The translations under genes and the position numbers were made by a program. Of a stretch of 64,000 nucleotides of DNA, positions 50,600 through 62,108 are shown piece by piece (within the stretch, counting starts at the first letter, position 1; every line of letters starts with the position of its first letter). Source of the DNA: Maratus speciosus (Eukaryota; Arthropoda; Arachnida; Araneae; Salticidae); contig OZ010786.1 of NCBI GenBank assembly GCA_963932465.1, positions 596,181,038 through 596,245,037 on the forward strand. The letters run 5' to 3'. Under the pieces are notes generated by a model. It searched no databases, had not been told where the DNA came from, and was given only the letters and a program-made list of their open reading frames with translations.

Positions 50600-52110
50600 T
50601 TTTTATCATACCACCCCTGGATAGACAGCATTTACACGAGAATAAAAAATTCAAAGAAGATTGATATTCACAGGGCTATTAAAAATTTTATATATCTATG
50701 TTTCTTTAAAAGTTTTCTGGTATGATGTTTAGTTATTTATGCAAGATATGTAAATGGAATTTAAATAAAAATGATCCAATGATATAGGTGTCTTTTATAA
50801 CTTTTGCTTGAAAATTTTTTGCCACCGCAATTGCGTGATTGAAATCGTCTTGTAACAAAATCGGAAACTTTATCTCATTACATAGGACCAATTATTATTT
50901 TAAATAATCGAAGTTCTGTGACTCGAAGATTCCAAATCTGTTATCCTAATTCTAATAGGGATCGCTAAAAGCCAGCGAGCAATTAGAACTCAAATTTTCA
51001 TTAAAGAACCCCATAGATGGATGCGCAGAAATTGTTCATGTGCAATTATCAAGTATATATATCCAAGTCAAGTATATCATATGCATTATTCAAGTGCATA
51101 TATTTATTTATTATTTTTTTTTAAATATCTGTTTGATATAATATTAAATTGTTGTCGAAAAGAAAATTATTGAAGTAAGAAAATTTACAATTATTTAGGC
51201 AAAATCTGAAAAATGTAATTTATATGCACAAAATTAAGAAAATTTGGGAAAAAACAATTGTCTTACAATTTCGAACTTGGTGAAAATTTTTTAGCATGCA
51301 TCTTTTACAATGACTGTCTGTAAGTGTAAGAACCAGTTTTCCAAAAATTCAGTTATTTCAAGAAAAATTAATGAAAATGTCATAACACATGTAAAAATAC
51401 AATAAAGAATTATTTATTTATCATTTGTATATTTTTAATAAACAAAACTATTTACATTACTGAAAATCAGATCATTAATTATTCGAAATGCAACTTCATC
51501 ATCTTCCGTAAAAAAATACAGAATAAACTTAAAAGTATATGTTGAAAGTTTAGATTTTGATCAATTCCTGAGCTTAAAAAAAAACTGAAATTTGAAATGA
51601 AACTGTATTTAACCCTTTCAGCGGAAAAGCCTTTTGAATGCTATAGTGTTGAAATATATGAGAGGCATCGGAATTCACCAACAAATTTAATTGAAAATAA
51701 GAAAAAGGCTATGTTTCACTTTCATATTAAATGGGAACTATTTTACCAAAATTCTCGTGCAATTGTGGAGTTTGGAATTAAAATTAGCGGTTTCATAAAC
51801 ATACTGGCGCCCCTGAAAGGGTTAAGGATTGCAACTCCGAATCATCTAAAAGAAATATTTTGCAATAAAAAGTATTTTACGTATACATTAAATAATCGAA
51901 TTTTTCATTCTCTTCTTGAGAATATACTAGGGATGTATAAATCAATTTTAAGCAAAAAGTTGGAAAACTGATATTTTCGTTATGTTTCGCAAAAAATTCC
52001 AAGTCCGCATAAATGAAAATACATGAGAAAGCTTAACTATGTTAACTATTATGTGATGATACAAAAGATGCAGGTAAATAATTGAATAATTTCAATTCTA
52101 AGAATATTAA
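50600..52110. repeat. dispersed repeat, copy B
   Basis: Collinear with 7020-9420. It carries one TTAA MITE (51609-51825) absent from copy A, and lacks the copy A insertions at 8575 and 8930. The 124-residue frame 51597-51971 runs through the MITE boundary and is not a gene. Confidence 0.75.
51609..51825. mobile_element. TTAA MITE, 'TTTCAG' ends
   Basis: TTAACCCTTTCAGCGGAAAA at the left and GCGCCCCTGAAAGGGTTAA at the right. Copy A has an empty TTAA at the same site (near 8897-8900, AATTTAAAGATTTTCAACTC). Confidence 0.92.
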
Positions 52111-52126
52111 TTTTACTTGAATGCAT

Positions 52127-52346
52127 TTAACCCCTTACTTCTCGCTCCTGTGATATTCACGGACTGTGTATTTTCTTCAGATTGTGTGATTCCCACAAGT
52201 TTTTAAAAAGTAGTGCAATTGGTTTTATTATGATACCCCTTTACCTATCATTAAATAAGGTGAATATATCTTTTTTTACAAAAAGTGGTGCCAATAAGCA
52301 ATTTGAATTTTTAAACCGTAATTTAATGCGACCGTCAAGGGGTTAA
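52127..52346. mobile_element. TTAA MITE, 'GGTCGCATTAAATTACGG' family (reverse)
   Basis: TTAACCCCTTACTTCTCGCT at the left and GCGACCGTCAAGGGGTTAA at the right. The inner AAAAAGTGGTGCCAATAAGC and ATTAAATAAGGTGAATATAT match 36109. Confidence 0.88.
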
Positions 52347-52404
52347 GCATGTATGCGTGCGTAAATGCCATTTATTTAAAAGAATGTTCCGTATAAGATA
52401 ATTA

Positions 52405-54449
52405 CATACCCAAGCAGCAAATAATCCCTGGCCGAGCTTCCGCCAAATGTCCTAATCTGACTATGTTTCGCCCGAACGATGTCACCCCCTGCGGTCGGCG
52501 GGAAAAGCTTTTTGTCCGCCCGGCAAAGTATATAAGGAGCATCGAATCCCGATTATTATTGAATCAGATTTGAAGCTTTTGCCTATTTGTTTTTGATCAT
52601 TTGGTCACTAGGAAATCTTTTGCCGACAACATTCCAATATCATATGATATTTTGCCGATTAGTTAGTGATATCATACAGCAAAATTTGTAAGGTGCAAAA
52701 ATAATATTTAAAAGTAAGAAAGCTCGTTTAAATTCAAAGGATAAATATTGGCAATCGGCATTATTCTTACAAATAAAATGCAAAAATATTTACACGTCGA
52801 TTACATAACAAATTAAAAAGTTTTAAGAAAATTGTTTTTGTTTAAAGTTTAAAAATTGTTGTTGATTGATATAAAAATTTGATATAAAAATTATACTTAA
52901 TTACAATTAAATTTTTAATTGCAATTAATTTTCTAATGTAAGAAGCAAACAAAATGTATATTTTAAGGGGCAAAAATTACGTTCTTACCTATTATTAATT
53001 CTGTTTCTGTATAAATATTTTTAAATCTTAGAAAGAAAAATTAATTGTAATTTAAATTGTAATTGCAATTATTTGTAATTTTTATTATAACATCGTTTAA
53101 CAGCAATGTTTAGATTTTAAACAATACTAAATTTCTTGCATTTTAATTAGTTACACCCGCGACCGCGATAGGTAAATATTTTTGCATTTTATAGAGGAAA
53201 ACATTGCCGTTTAGCAAAATATATCATTTGAATAAAAATTATTCCCACTTAACATTGTTTCCCAATTGTAAAAATCACATTCTTTAACACTTCTGATTTT
53301 ATTATGGTAATGTACAAAAAATATATTTTTCCGAAATCAAAATAATTATTTTAATGAATACTTTATTCAGTCATTTTTTTTTTTTTTTTACTTTTAAAAA
53401 TATAAAATTAGATTTTTCATTTTCTGGAACAAAAAAGGTGATTTACTTCTCTGTAAGAAAATTTAAATCATAACATTTAGAAAAAAATCTCAAAAACTTT
53501 TTATTTTTTTTTATGTTTCATTACAATCAATCATCTTTCATTTTATTACAGTTCTAGATTTGCATTTTCTTAATTCCAAAAATTTCACATAATAAACTTC
53601 TAAAGAAATTTCTTTATATACTCGAAATTTTTAAATTCATAATTTAAAAAAATACATTTAGAGCAAATAGTTTGTAGTTTTTAATTTAAGATATTTTCTC
53701 GTATTTATCTAAATAAAAAAAAAGGCAAGTCTTATTATCAACATTTCAAAAATATATCAGTTTAATTCCTTTCATTTATTAATCAGTTTCATTTATAATA
53801 TTTATCAAAGCATATTTTTAAGTATGAATGACTATACGTAAATAAAAAAAAAAAGAAAAAGAAGAGAAAATTAGAATTTTTTAAAAAGTTGTTAGATTTC
53901 GATTACGGTTTATTCTCAAAGTTTCGTGGAGAATCTGCAAACTTTAAACAGATTAAGGTTTATTGATTTGTGCATAAGGAATTTATTCTCACCAAGAAAC
54001 AATTCTTCGGAAGTATTTTTTTATTTCTATTCCCTTCGTTTGTTCGCTTAAAAGTGGGGTCTGGTCTGTCCTTAAAACGTAAATAGAGTATATGGAGGGG
54101 ATAGGAGATAACTATCTCGAAAGATATTGGTGTGTTTATGTCACGTGAAACATTTCACTACGGGTGGTAGAGTTACCGTCAAGGCAAAATAATACGCTCC
54201 CAGTAAAATGATTCAATTTTGGTCGTCTAACAGGATCGGCCGATTTTATATTTGCAGTATATGCCAATCAATTTCTTTCATAGATCAATTCGATATTCTG
54301 CCGACGTTAGCATTTGACCTATAACTAGAGGAATCGTAAGTTATTGTCGGTAAAACATCGCGTTAATCTCTCTATTTGATTACCGTTTATTTACCGACAA
54401 TTCTTATAACAGGCCGAAATTTAGCCGCTATCTCTTGCTGTTGGGGTAT
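52405..54449. mobile_element. possible 2-kb element with short inverted ends
   Basis: CATACCCAAGCAGCAAATAA at the left and CTTGCTGTTGGGGTATG at the right are inverted partners with a few mismatches. Near both ends lies GGCCGA. The interior (52700-54000) is very AT-rich without ORFs. The left 150 bp are unusually GC-rich. Confidence 0.4.
52529..52537 (+). promoter_or_regulatory. TATA-box-like sequence
   Basis: TATATAAGG lies downstream of a locally GC-rich stretch (52440-52525) that is distinct from its surroundings. No ORF follows, so a working promoter is speculative. Confidence 0.3.
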
Positions 54450-54452
54450 GAA

Positions 54453-54609
54453 TTAACCCTTTGGACTCCAGCGTATCTTACACAAACTTTATTCGGTTGG
54501 CACCGCTGTTTTAAAAGAGATTTCCTACAAGTAGCTAATTTCAATTTTTGCTCTGATTAAATAAGGCAAATTTTATTTTCCTTTATTAATGGTGCCAAAA
54601 GCAAATTTT

Positions 54610-54655
<46 letters not shown>

Positions 54656-54695
54656 TGATGTCGCCGCAGCGGCGACAACGAAGTTCAACGGGTTT
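54453..54695. mobile_element. TTAA MITE, 'CCGCAGCGG' family with poly(A) expansion
   Basis: TTAACCCTTTGGACTCCAGCG at the left and GTCGCCGCAGCGGCGACAAC near the right end. The inner GGCACCGCTGTTTTAAAAGA and GATTAAATAAGGCAAATTTT match 62820-63027. An A run of about 42 lies at 54611-54652 inside the element. The right TTAA is degraded. Confidence 0.75.
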
Positions 54696-55068
54696 TATAT
54701 ATACCTGATTATAGTGAAAAATGATGTACAGTCAATGTACATAGCTACCCAGTTGAGTGGATTTTTTCTTACCACTAAAATTTAATAGAAATTTTTGACT
54801 TATATAACGTTAAAAGCTCTTGAATTTCGGTGATTCAATTAGCTAAAATTTACTGCTAAATTTTAGTAGTATGAAAAATCAGTACAAGTTGGCAGCTATG
54901 AGTATGTAAAAAATTATATACATGCATTTATTTGCCAACTGCTTGCGATAAAATCACACCAAACGCGTCAATAAACTGAGTATAATATCCTCGTTCAGAG
55001 TAAGAGGGCAGTTTTTGAAATTTCCACCAACTTATATTTTAGTAAACGTGAACTCCCACTTTTCACTT

Positions 55069-55285
55069 TTAACCCCTTACCGCTCGAATTAAATTACGGT
55101 TGAATAATTCAAATTGCTTATTGGCACCACTTTTATGAAAAAGATATATTCACCTTATTTAATTACAGTAAAAACGATACCAAAATATACCCAATTTCAC
55201 TATTTTATAAAACTGATGGGAATCAAACAACTTGGGTAAAAGACACAGCCCGAGAATATGACGGGAGCGAGAATTAAAGGGTTAA
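55069..55285. mobile_element. TTAA MITE, 'GGTCGCATTAAATTACGG' family
   Basis: TTAACCCCTTACCGCTCGAA at the left and GAGCGAGAATTAAAGGGTTAA (last 20 bases as a motif) at the right. The interior has TTGGCACCACTTTTATGAAA and ATTCACCTTATTTAATTAC. Confidence 0.88.
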
Positions 55286-55632
55286 TTTGCTGTTCTTGGA
55301 TCAAATGTGTCAGAAAAAAGTATAGTTTATGTATTTTTGTTTAATCATCTTGGGGTTAGAAGGTGACAAAAGTTAAGGATGTTCATGTTACTTTCAAATG
55401 ACAAACTTTAAATAATATCTTCCAAAAATAAAAATCATCCGGTCTTGTAATTTTTCTTTTTAGGGAGCTACATTGAATTAATCTAGACATTTTCTAGGCA
55501 TTTTTCTTACCCAAATGTTTAATTTTTCATGTGAAAATTAATTACATATTCATATAAAAAAATTATGAATTTCGACCTGCATCAATTTTTAAACCCATAT
55601 ATGTAAGTTTATTGTTAATCGTAATCAGTACT
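55286..55632. repeat. copy of the Tc1-flanking dispersed repeat
   Basis: GTATAGTTTATGTATTTTTG and TACTTTCAAATGACAAACTT parallel 14535-14625 and 60580-60675. Confidence 0.5.
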
Positions 55633-55987
55633 TTAACGCCTTCGCTACGAGAGCCCATTGCTGAATTTTTAATCATTTACCATCGGTTTTCCAAAACAGA
55701 AATTTTTTTGTTACTGAATCGGGAAAATGCTCTGATTAAATAAGGTACACTTTACAATAAAAAATAACTGGTGGGAATAATGAAGGATTCTGAACACCTT
55801 AGGCGCGCCACACACCAGGAAAACCAAAAATTTTGAGACAAGAGATAACTTCTACTCTTCAAACCGGTTTTTCCTTTGTTAACAGGGTGAAATTATCTCG
55901 TGTCTTATGCTTTTTTGTTAAATGTCTCACTGGTGTGTTGTGCGCCTTAAATGGCACGTATTGGGGTAGATCGTCCGAAGGTGTTAA
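55633..55987. mobile_element. TTAA MITE, 'GACGAGC'-related, interrupted
   Basis: TTAACGCCTTCGCTACGAG at the left and GATCGTCCGAAGGTGTTAA at the right. The core GATTAAATAAGGTACACTTT and ATAACTGGTGGGAATAATGA matches the family, split by 55811-55938. Confidence 0.75.
55811..55938. mobile_element. small MITE nested in the previous one
   Basis: CACACCAGGAAAACC at the left and CACTGGTGTG at the right, with GAGACAAGAGATAACTTC / GAAATTATCTCGTGTCTTA as inner arms. The frame 55833-56033 is chance. Confidence 0.65.
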
Positions 55988-56029
55988 AGTGTTAAGACGT
56001 GTTTCAAGGGAGTGGACAAAAGTTGAGTA

Positions 56030-56431
56030 TTAACCCTTAAATGTGCGATTTTTTATTCCGCTTCGAAAAAATTATATGTGATTCTCTGAAAGGTTTATTA
56101 CACAGGAAAAAATCGAAAAAAAATCTGAGATGTGTCTCCAAATACCTTTATTTATAAAATTATTTATTATATAAATCTTAACCATTAACCCTTTAATTCC
56201 CATGATAGAACACGTACTAGAAATTACGTGGTTCAGAGAATCTCACGTTACACCAGAATGTTTCAATGGTTAATGTCGCTTTATTTAAATACGGAATGTC
56301 TGTTATTAATTAAAGCAAATATTGATATTTTTATTTTCTGGTGTGAATTATGTATATACGAATAAAACAAATCTATTAAATTCCAAACACTGTTTTTTGC
56401 ACATATGCAAAGCTGCGCACAAAAGGGTTAA
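56030..56431. mobile_element. TTAA element, uninterrupted relative of the LTR-split one
   Basis: TTAACCCTTAAATGTGCGAT at the left and GCGCACAAAAGGGTTAA at the right. The interior is collinear with 27962-28084 plus 35300-35614. Confidence 0.8.
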
Positions 56432-57119
56432 GCGGAACTCTTGTTAAGGAGGAATTGTTTAATGATGCTAGAACTCAGCTTATTTACACATTTAATCATC
56501 TGAATGAACTTTAGAGTTTTCATTTATGTGTTTACGGTCGAAAATTACGTCGTTTACATACATCTAGATTAAAATTTAATTGTATTCCAATTTAACTCAT
56601 TGGTTCTTTTTACAGGAGCTACTGGAATAAGATCGAAAAATAAATATGGATTCCAACATGGCTTTATTGTCAATTAATACGTTGCAACTAAAAATTAAAC
56701 AACAAAAATTATTTTCCTCCTGGACTATTTTTTTAAACAATATATATATAGATATATATTAAACCTTTGGAGCACCGCCCAGTTTTTAAAATCATATTTT
56801 GTAATTGAAATAATGAGTATCATTGTAATCTGTCCCTCTTTTTAATATAAGAAAAAAAACTATACTTCTGAGCCTTTGTGTAAAAAATATTGTTAGCATA
56901 GCGAAAAGTAAAGAAAGCATAGAAAACACAAAAGAATTATTCAACCACAATCGTTTTTTGTTTAATCTTTACGAGTTTCATTTTTTTTGCCTATAATATT
57001 CATTATAAAACATAGAAGTTATATACCGTACATTTAAAGCCTCACTAATAACAGGTGTGATTATCTCTAATCATGGTAATTTTCATGACGTATCTAGTTA
57101 AACCGAATTTGTCCATATC
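56432..57119. other. AT-rich DNA, nothing recognised
   Basis: No gene or paired repeat seen. Confidence 0.4.
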
Positions 57120-57644
57120 CATTACCGTCTCAATACTGAAGGCCTCCGGACTGATTTCGTGACGTACCAAATGAAGATTAACCCCTTGAAGGGCAAGCAA
57201 TTGCGTTTGTGTAATGCTTCATTCCCGCCGGAAATTTAGAAAAATTTATTTCAAAATAAGGAAAAGCAATTTTACGACTTTTCTCCACTAAAGTCAGAAA
57301 ACTAAAATTTCCTGAAATTTTTCTGGTGCAAATCCTGATTAATCGTAGGTGGGATAAAATATATCCCACCGCCCCTCAAGGGGTTAAGCGGCGGCGGTAT
57401 ATATTACATACCACCTACTATTAATCAGGATTTGCAACAGAAAAATTTTAGGAAATTTTAGTTTTCTGACTTTAGTGGAGAAAAGTCGTGAAATTGCTTT
57501 TCCTTATTTTGAAATAAAATTTTTCTAAATTTCCAGTGGGAATTAAGCATTACACACACGCAATTGCTTGCCCTTCAAGGGGTTAATCTTCATTTCGTAC
57601 GTCACGAAATCAGTCCGGAGGCCTTGAGTATTGAGACGGTAATG
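57120..57644. repeat. 525-bp palindrome made of two head-to-head MITE copies
   Basis: CATTACCGTCTCAATACTGA at the left is answered by GTATTGAGACGGTAATG at the right. The arms go on through GGCCTCCGGACTGATTTCGT, a TTAA, CCCCTTGAAGGGCAAGCAAT and the whole MITE body. The centre is near 57395 (GCGGCGGCGGTATAT). Confidence 0.92.
57178..57387. mobile_element. TTAA MITE, 'GGCAAG' family (left arm of the palindrome)
   Basis: TTAACCCCTTGAAGGGCAAG to CGCCCCTCAAGGGGTTAA, complete and TTAA-flanked. The 57388-57586 half is its inverted, slightly shortened copy. Confidence 0.92.
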
Positions 57645-57928
57645 CCATATCTCTCTACTATAGTAAAAACATACACGAAATGAAAAACAAAGCATGTTAG
57701 GAGGCGGGATCAAAGAAGAATTGCAGCTTAGCTGATTTAGCGGGGGTTTGTTGTATTCAAATATCTACCCCTATTTCCGTTTAGTAATTTTCACCTTAGT
57801 TAATCTGTTATTAAATAAAGTAAACAATACTATTCGGAAACAGTATTTTTATATGAATAATAAACTGCCTTATTGGCAATACTCGAGAAGACAGCTGGAA
57901 TTCGCATCTTGATCAATCAACTTGCATC

Positions 57929-58139
57929 TTAACCCTTTGAGGGGCAAGCAAAAATGTCTCTAAATATTGAATTCTCACCGGAATAATCGAAAAATTTTAT
58001 TTTTAAATGGTGAAAAGCAATTATTAAACGGTTTTCCTCCAAAGTTAAAAATATAAAATTTAGTAAAAATTTTCTGGTGAGAACTTTGTTTAAATTAGGT
58101 GGGATATATTTTATCCCACCGCCCCTCAAGGGCTTAAGC
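57929..58139. mobile_element. TTAA MITE, 'GGCAAG' family
   Basis: TTAACCCTTTGAGGGGCAAG to CGCCCCTCAAGGGCTTAA, with ATGGTGAAAAGCAATTATTA and CCTCCAAAGTTAAAAATAT inside. The short minus-strand frames in this family (also 57178-57369) are products of the repeat. Confidence 0.88.
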
Positions 58140-58539
58140 GTGATTTTTTTTCCTTCAGAGCACCGAAATATTTTGGCGTATTAAGCTGGATTGCGTAATA
58201 AGTGTTCGCGTATTATGCGTAATATTTTGGCATTAGCATTATGGGCGATGTTCAAGGGAACAGAATAAATCCGCGTATTAAGCGGGATCGCGTATCAACT
58301 GTGAACGTCTTAACCGGGTTCGATTGTATTAGGATTATATAAAGCAAATCTTTTAGTACGGTAAAGGTGTTGTATGGACCTATTTTTAGCTCATTGTGTC
58401 TAATAAAATGAATCTCTTAAGAGGTTAAAATTGAATTAAGTCTTATACATTTGGAAGGCACATTTCTTTTTTTTTTTTTTTTTGTCATCACATACCCCTT
58501 TTGTTGTTTCTGAAGATTGTATTATGTGTAACGCATTTT
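58140..58539. other. spacer with T-rich run, nothing recognised
   Basis: A poly(T) tract lies at about 58468-58484. AATATTTTGGCGTATTAAGC and its relatives around 58165-58300 form a loose direct repeat. Confidence 0.4.
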
Positions 58540-59040
58540 AAAATAACAATCTTCTAAATTAATCACAATTTCATGTCAATAAATAAAACAAATATTACTT
58601 TTATGAAACTAGTGACCCGAATCCTGAAAATGTATATTGATAGAAAATCCTGCGAAGCATGAAAAATGGGTTAATATCAACCCCTCAGATGGGTGCATAG
58701 AAATTTCATAAATCTTTTTGTGAAAGAAACACGAAAAAATATATGTGAAGAGTTGATGAAGTAATGGTGAAGTAAGTAATGTATAACTGACTTGAAAAAT
58801 TGGAATTTGAAGATTGTTACTTCTCCTTGATTATTTTCGGAAGTGTTTGTTTCTTCATAGAACTTATTGCACAACAAATAATTACATATTAAGAATAATA
58901 TATTTATTCTTATATTCTAGACTGTTCAAATAATCCTATCTATATAATATATATAATTGTCATGTTGAATTATAATAAACAATTTTTAAAAATGGATTCT
59001 AAAATATTTAATAATTTGTATAATGAAACAAAAATGTATA
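58540..59040. repeat. left flank of Tc1-like locus 2
   Basis: Matches 16240-16761. Confidence 0.72.
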
Positions 59041-60434
59041 CTCTCGAGTTTATGAAAATTACAACACCATGAAGGAATGACTCTATTGAGCTGAAATTTT
59101 CAGAGAATGGAAAAGATTGTGTGTTCTGCAAATGATTCCAATTTCGGAATCGGCACGTAGGCGAAGTCTGAACGGGTCCCTCTGGACTGCTGCTGAAACC
59201 GTATAAATAGAGGACTGTAGCGGGACGTTGAAATTTGTCTATGGTTAACATCCAGTGGTAAACGTTAGGTGAAACGTAACTATGTCTCTTCGACGAAAGA
59301 GGGTGACATTTGAACAACTGACGGAGCGCTTGAACGAGGGTGAATCATCGGCCTTCGTGAAGAAGAATTTTCCTATCGTGCAATAGCAGCTCGTGTGCAG
59401 CGTAACACCAGCAGAATGATCCGAGTTTGGAAGCAGTGGACTGAAGAGGATCGGATAACTCGGGAATATGGGAGTGGACCCCTAACGGTGACGTCATCGT
59501 GCAATGATAGACACGCGAATCGCATGGCGCTGACGAACCGTAAAGCTTCATCTAGACAGTTGGCATCACATTTGTAAACTGCTACGGGTGTATCACTATC
59601 TGCTTCATCAATTCGTCGTCGTCTGCTGCACCGTTGACTGCATGCAAGAACTCCTTCATAGAGGATCCACCTCCCACAAAACGATCGACGCCTGCGGCTG
59701 CAATGTGCTCGTGAACATAGAGACTGGCATTCGGATCGGTAACAAGACGTTTATTCTGATGAAACCCGCTTTAATTTGTGGTACCATGTTTGCTGCATTC
59801 GTGTTAGATGCTATGCTATTGAACGCCAAAGTAGATGAACACCCAGTGTTATGGTTCCGAGTGCGATTGCGCAACATGGAGGATCGCAGCTGCTACGATT
59901 TCTGGGTAATCTGAACAGCAATAGGTACATTAATGAACTGCTTGAACCCGAAGTCCTTCCTTTCCTTCAAGGCATTCCTGGAGCTATCTTTCAACAGGAT
60001 AATGCCGTCCCACATGTTGCAAGGAATGGTCATAACTTCTTATCAGCATAATACATACTGCTTCTACCGAGGCCTGCGTATTCGCCAGATATGTCGCCTA
60101 TTGAATATATGTGGAATTTTGTTGATCGGCGTCACGCTCGAGATCCTCGTCCTACAGCTTCTACAGATGGACTTTGGATCCGCGTACAAAGTATTTGGAA
60201 TGCTTTTCCCAGGCAGTCATTCATATTCTGTTTGACTTCATACCACGTCCTATATCAACACTTATGGCTGCGCATGGTTGCTACAAAGTACTGATTTCGG
60301 AAACTTAATATTGTTTTTTATCTTTAAAATTGTAAACATTTGTTTGTACCAGTGCTAGTTGTTTGTGGATTGAATATCATTTAATTCTGATGATTCATTC
60401 ATGGTGTTGTAATTTTTATAAACATGAGTGTGCG
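59041..60434 (+). mobile_element. Tc1/mariner element, copy 2 (dead)
   Basis: The inverted ends are GAGTTTATGAAAATTACAAC plus ACCATGAAGG on the left and GGTGTTGTAATTTTTATAAAC (last 20 bases as a motif) on the right. It lacks the nested MITE of copy 1 and so provides its empty site. Confidence 0.8.
59282..60290 (+). pseudogene. Tc1-like transposase, broken
   Basis: MSLRRKRVTFEQLTE at 59282 shifts frame. The second DNA-binding helix-turn-helix is readable in 59395-59577 (MIRVWKQWTEEDRIT). The catalytic part includes QQDNAVPHVARNG (59851-60051, ending in a stop), then SPIEYMWNFVDRRHARDPRP in 60091-60294. The last two catalytic positions are still visible but lie in different frames. Confidence 0.83.
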
Positions 60435-61441
60435 TATGACACATTAAACTTTTGAAATCTATTAAAATATAAGCATTTTGCTTTTTTTTCCTTTTGAGAA
60501 ACTTTTTTTTTCTTTAGAAATTTATCATAGTATTAATTTGTCTGTTGTTCTTAAAATGTTATTTTATACCGGAAAAGTGCATAGTTTATATTTATTTTTA
60601 TTTAATCGTCATAGAATTAGTATGGGACAAAACTTGTGGAGGCTAATGTTACATTCCCACGATGAACTTTATGATGAACTTTTATTTTCCCAAAAATGGT
60701 CGATTAAAAATGTTTGTTTAATGTATACTAAAATAACTAGTAATTTGCATAATGATATTAAAATATGTATATATGAATGACTCATTAAACTTTTAGAAAA
60801 CTGTAAAAATGTGAGTAGTATTTGTTATTTATTTATATTATATTATTTTATTTTATTTTTAGAGTATTACTTTTATTGTAATATTAATCTGTATTTTGTT
60901 CTTAATATTTTATATTACAATAACATGGTCTCATTATTGGAATCTTATGAAAGATTCTAGAATATATGTATTATACCATATTAAGCCATTGTTAACGACA
61001 GTCTTTTAGAGAATTTTTAATCTTTAACCACCTTTCTTTTTTCAAAGAAATTTTTTTTGAATAAGCCCTTAACTGTTTTGTCCGAACCTTGTTTGTTTTT
61101 GGATACCACCAATTTTTTAATATGAACGTCGCTTTATAATTTGGCAGACATTTTTCTAATATATAAGGCAAATATTTGAATACTGGAACACTGATTTATT
61201 GCCGCTATTTTGAGTTTGTGCTGTCTAAAAAATGACACATTTGACGGGATTATTATTTCGCAAAAAGGTTTTAATTAAATAATATTTCTCAAAAAACATT
61301 CAAAAATTCGTATTTTTAAGTGCATATAAATACAATACCATTATTATATACATTCACGTATAACATAAACGCGAACAAAAAAAAAATTGTTAAATAGCGC
61401 AAGATTGTAATATTACAATACATGGAAATATAACCCCCATA
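60435..61441. repeat. right flank of locus 2 and AT-rich DNA
   Basis: Up to about 60690 it matches 18375-18640. The rest has no recognised content; the 100-residue frame 60478-60780 has no domain. Confidence 0.5.
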
Positions 61442-61649
61442 TTAACCCTAGAACTACCGGAAATTTTACTCAAGTTTTATAAAAACATTCTACACCAGAA
61501 TTTTTACTTAAAACTATTTAATTTGTTTATTTAACTTATTATTGTCTGATTTATACATTTAGTTTGTTTTGAAGAAATTTCTGGTTTGAATAAATATTTT
61601 GAATGTACATGTCGGGTCCAATGGACCCGTCTGGTAGACGGAAGGTTAA
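61442..61649. mobile_element. TTAA MITE, 'CTAGAACTACCGG' family, tandem unit 1
   Basis: TTAACCCTAGAACTACCGG to GTCTGGTAGACGGAAGGTTAA (last 20 bases as a motif). Unit length 204 bp, directly followed by unit 2 with a shared TTAA. Confidence 0.93.
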
Positions 61650-61853
61650 CCCTAGAACTACCGGAAATTTTACTCAAGTTTTATAAAAACATTCAACACC
61701 AGAATTTTTACTTAAAACTATTTAATTTGTTTATTTAACTTATTATTGTCTGATTTATACATTTAGTTTGTTTTGAAGAAATTTCTGGTTTGAATAAATA
61801 TTTTGAATGTACATGTCGGGTCCAATGGACCCGTCTGGTAGACGGAAGGTTAA
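61646..61853. mobile_element. TTAA MITE, 'CTAGAACTACCGG' family, tandem unit 2
   Basis: By eye it differs from unit 1 at a single base (ATTCTACACC against ATTCAACACC). The junction is one TTAA. Confidence 0.93.
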
Positions 61854-61924
61854 TGACGCTTCATATTTAATAGATGAAAAATAGCCATTGCCAATGCATC
61901 ATTGGCTTAACACATATTTGGCAT

Positions 61925-62108
61925 TTAACACTAGAAAGACAAGCTATTTCCCACCAGAATTTTAATTTATATCATTAACTTATTTATTTAACTAGTTTTT
62001 TTCTTTGTACCTATTAAACTAGTTTTATAAAAATAAATTCTGGTACGAACCGAGATATATTCATTTGGTAGCGGTCAAAATGACCTCTCACCGTCTCTCT
62101 AGAGTTAA
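61925..62108. mobile_element. TTAA MITE, 'CACTAGAA' type
   Basis: TTAACACTAGAAAGACAAGC to ACCGTCTCTCTAGAGTTAA. The left end resembles the canonical piggyBac terminus. The inner arms are CCCACCAGAATTTTAATTT / AATAAATTCTGGTACGAAC. Confidence 0.75.

Noticed and set aside
51597..51971. 124-residue plus-strand ORF
   Set aside because: It runs straight through a TTAA MITE inserted in a dispersed repeat whose other copy lacks the MITE, so the frame is accidental.
57178..58129. similar 63-66-residue minus-strand ORFs in two MITEs
   Set aside because: They are similar only because the MITEs are copies; the frames start and end in the inverted ends.
58165..58300. tandem GCGTATTAAGC-like phrases
   Set aside because: Too irregular and short to call a repeat array with confidence.
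60478..60780. 100-residue plus-strand ORF
   Set aside because: No motif, T-rich composition, and lies in the degenerate flank of the Tc1-like unit.
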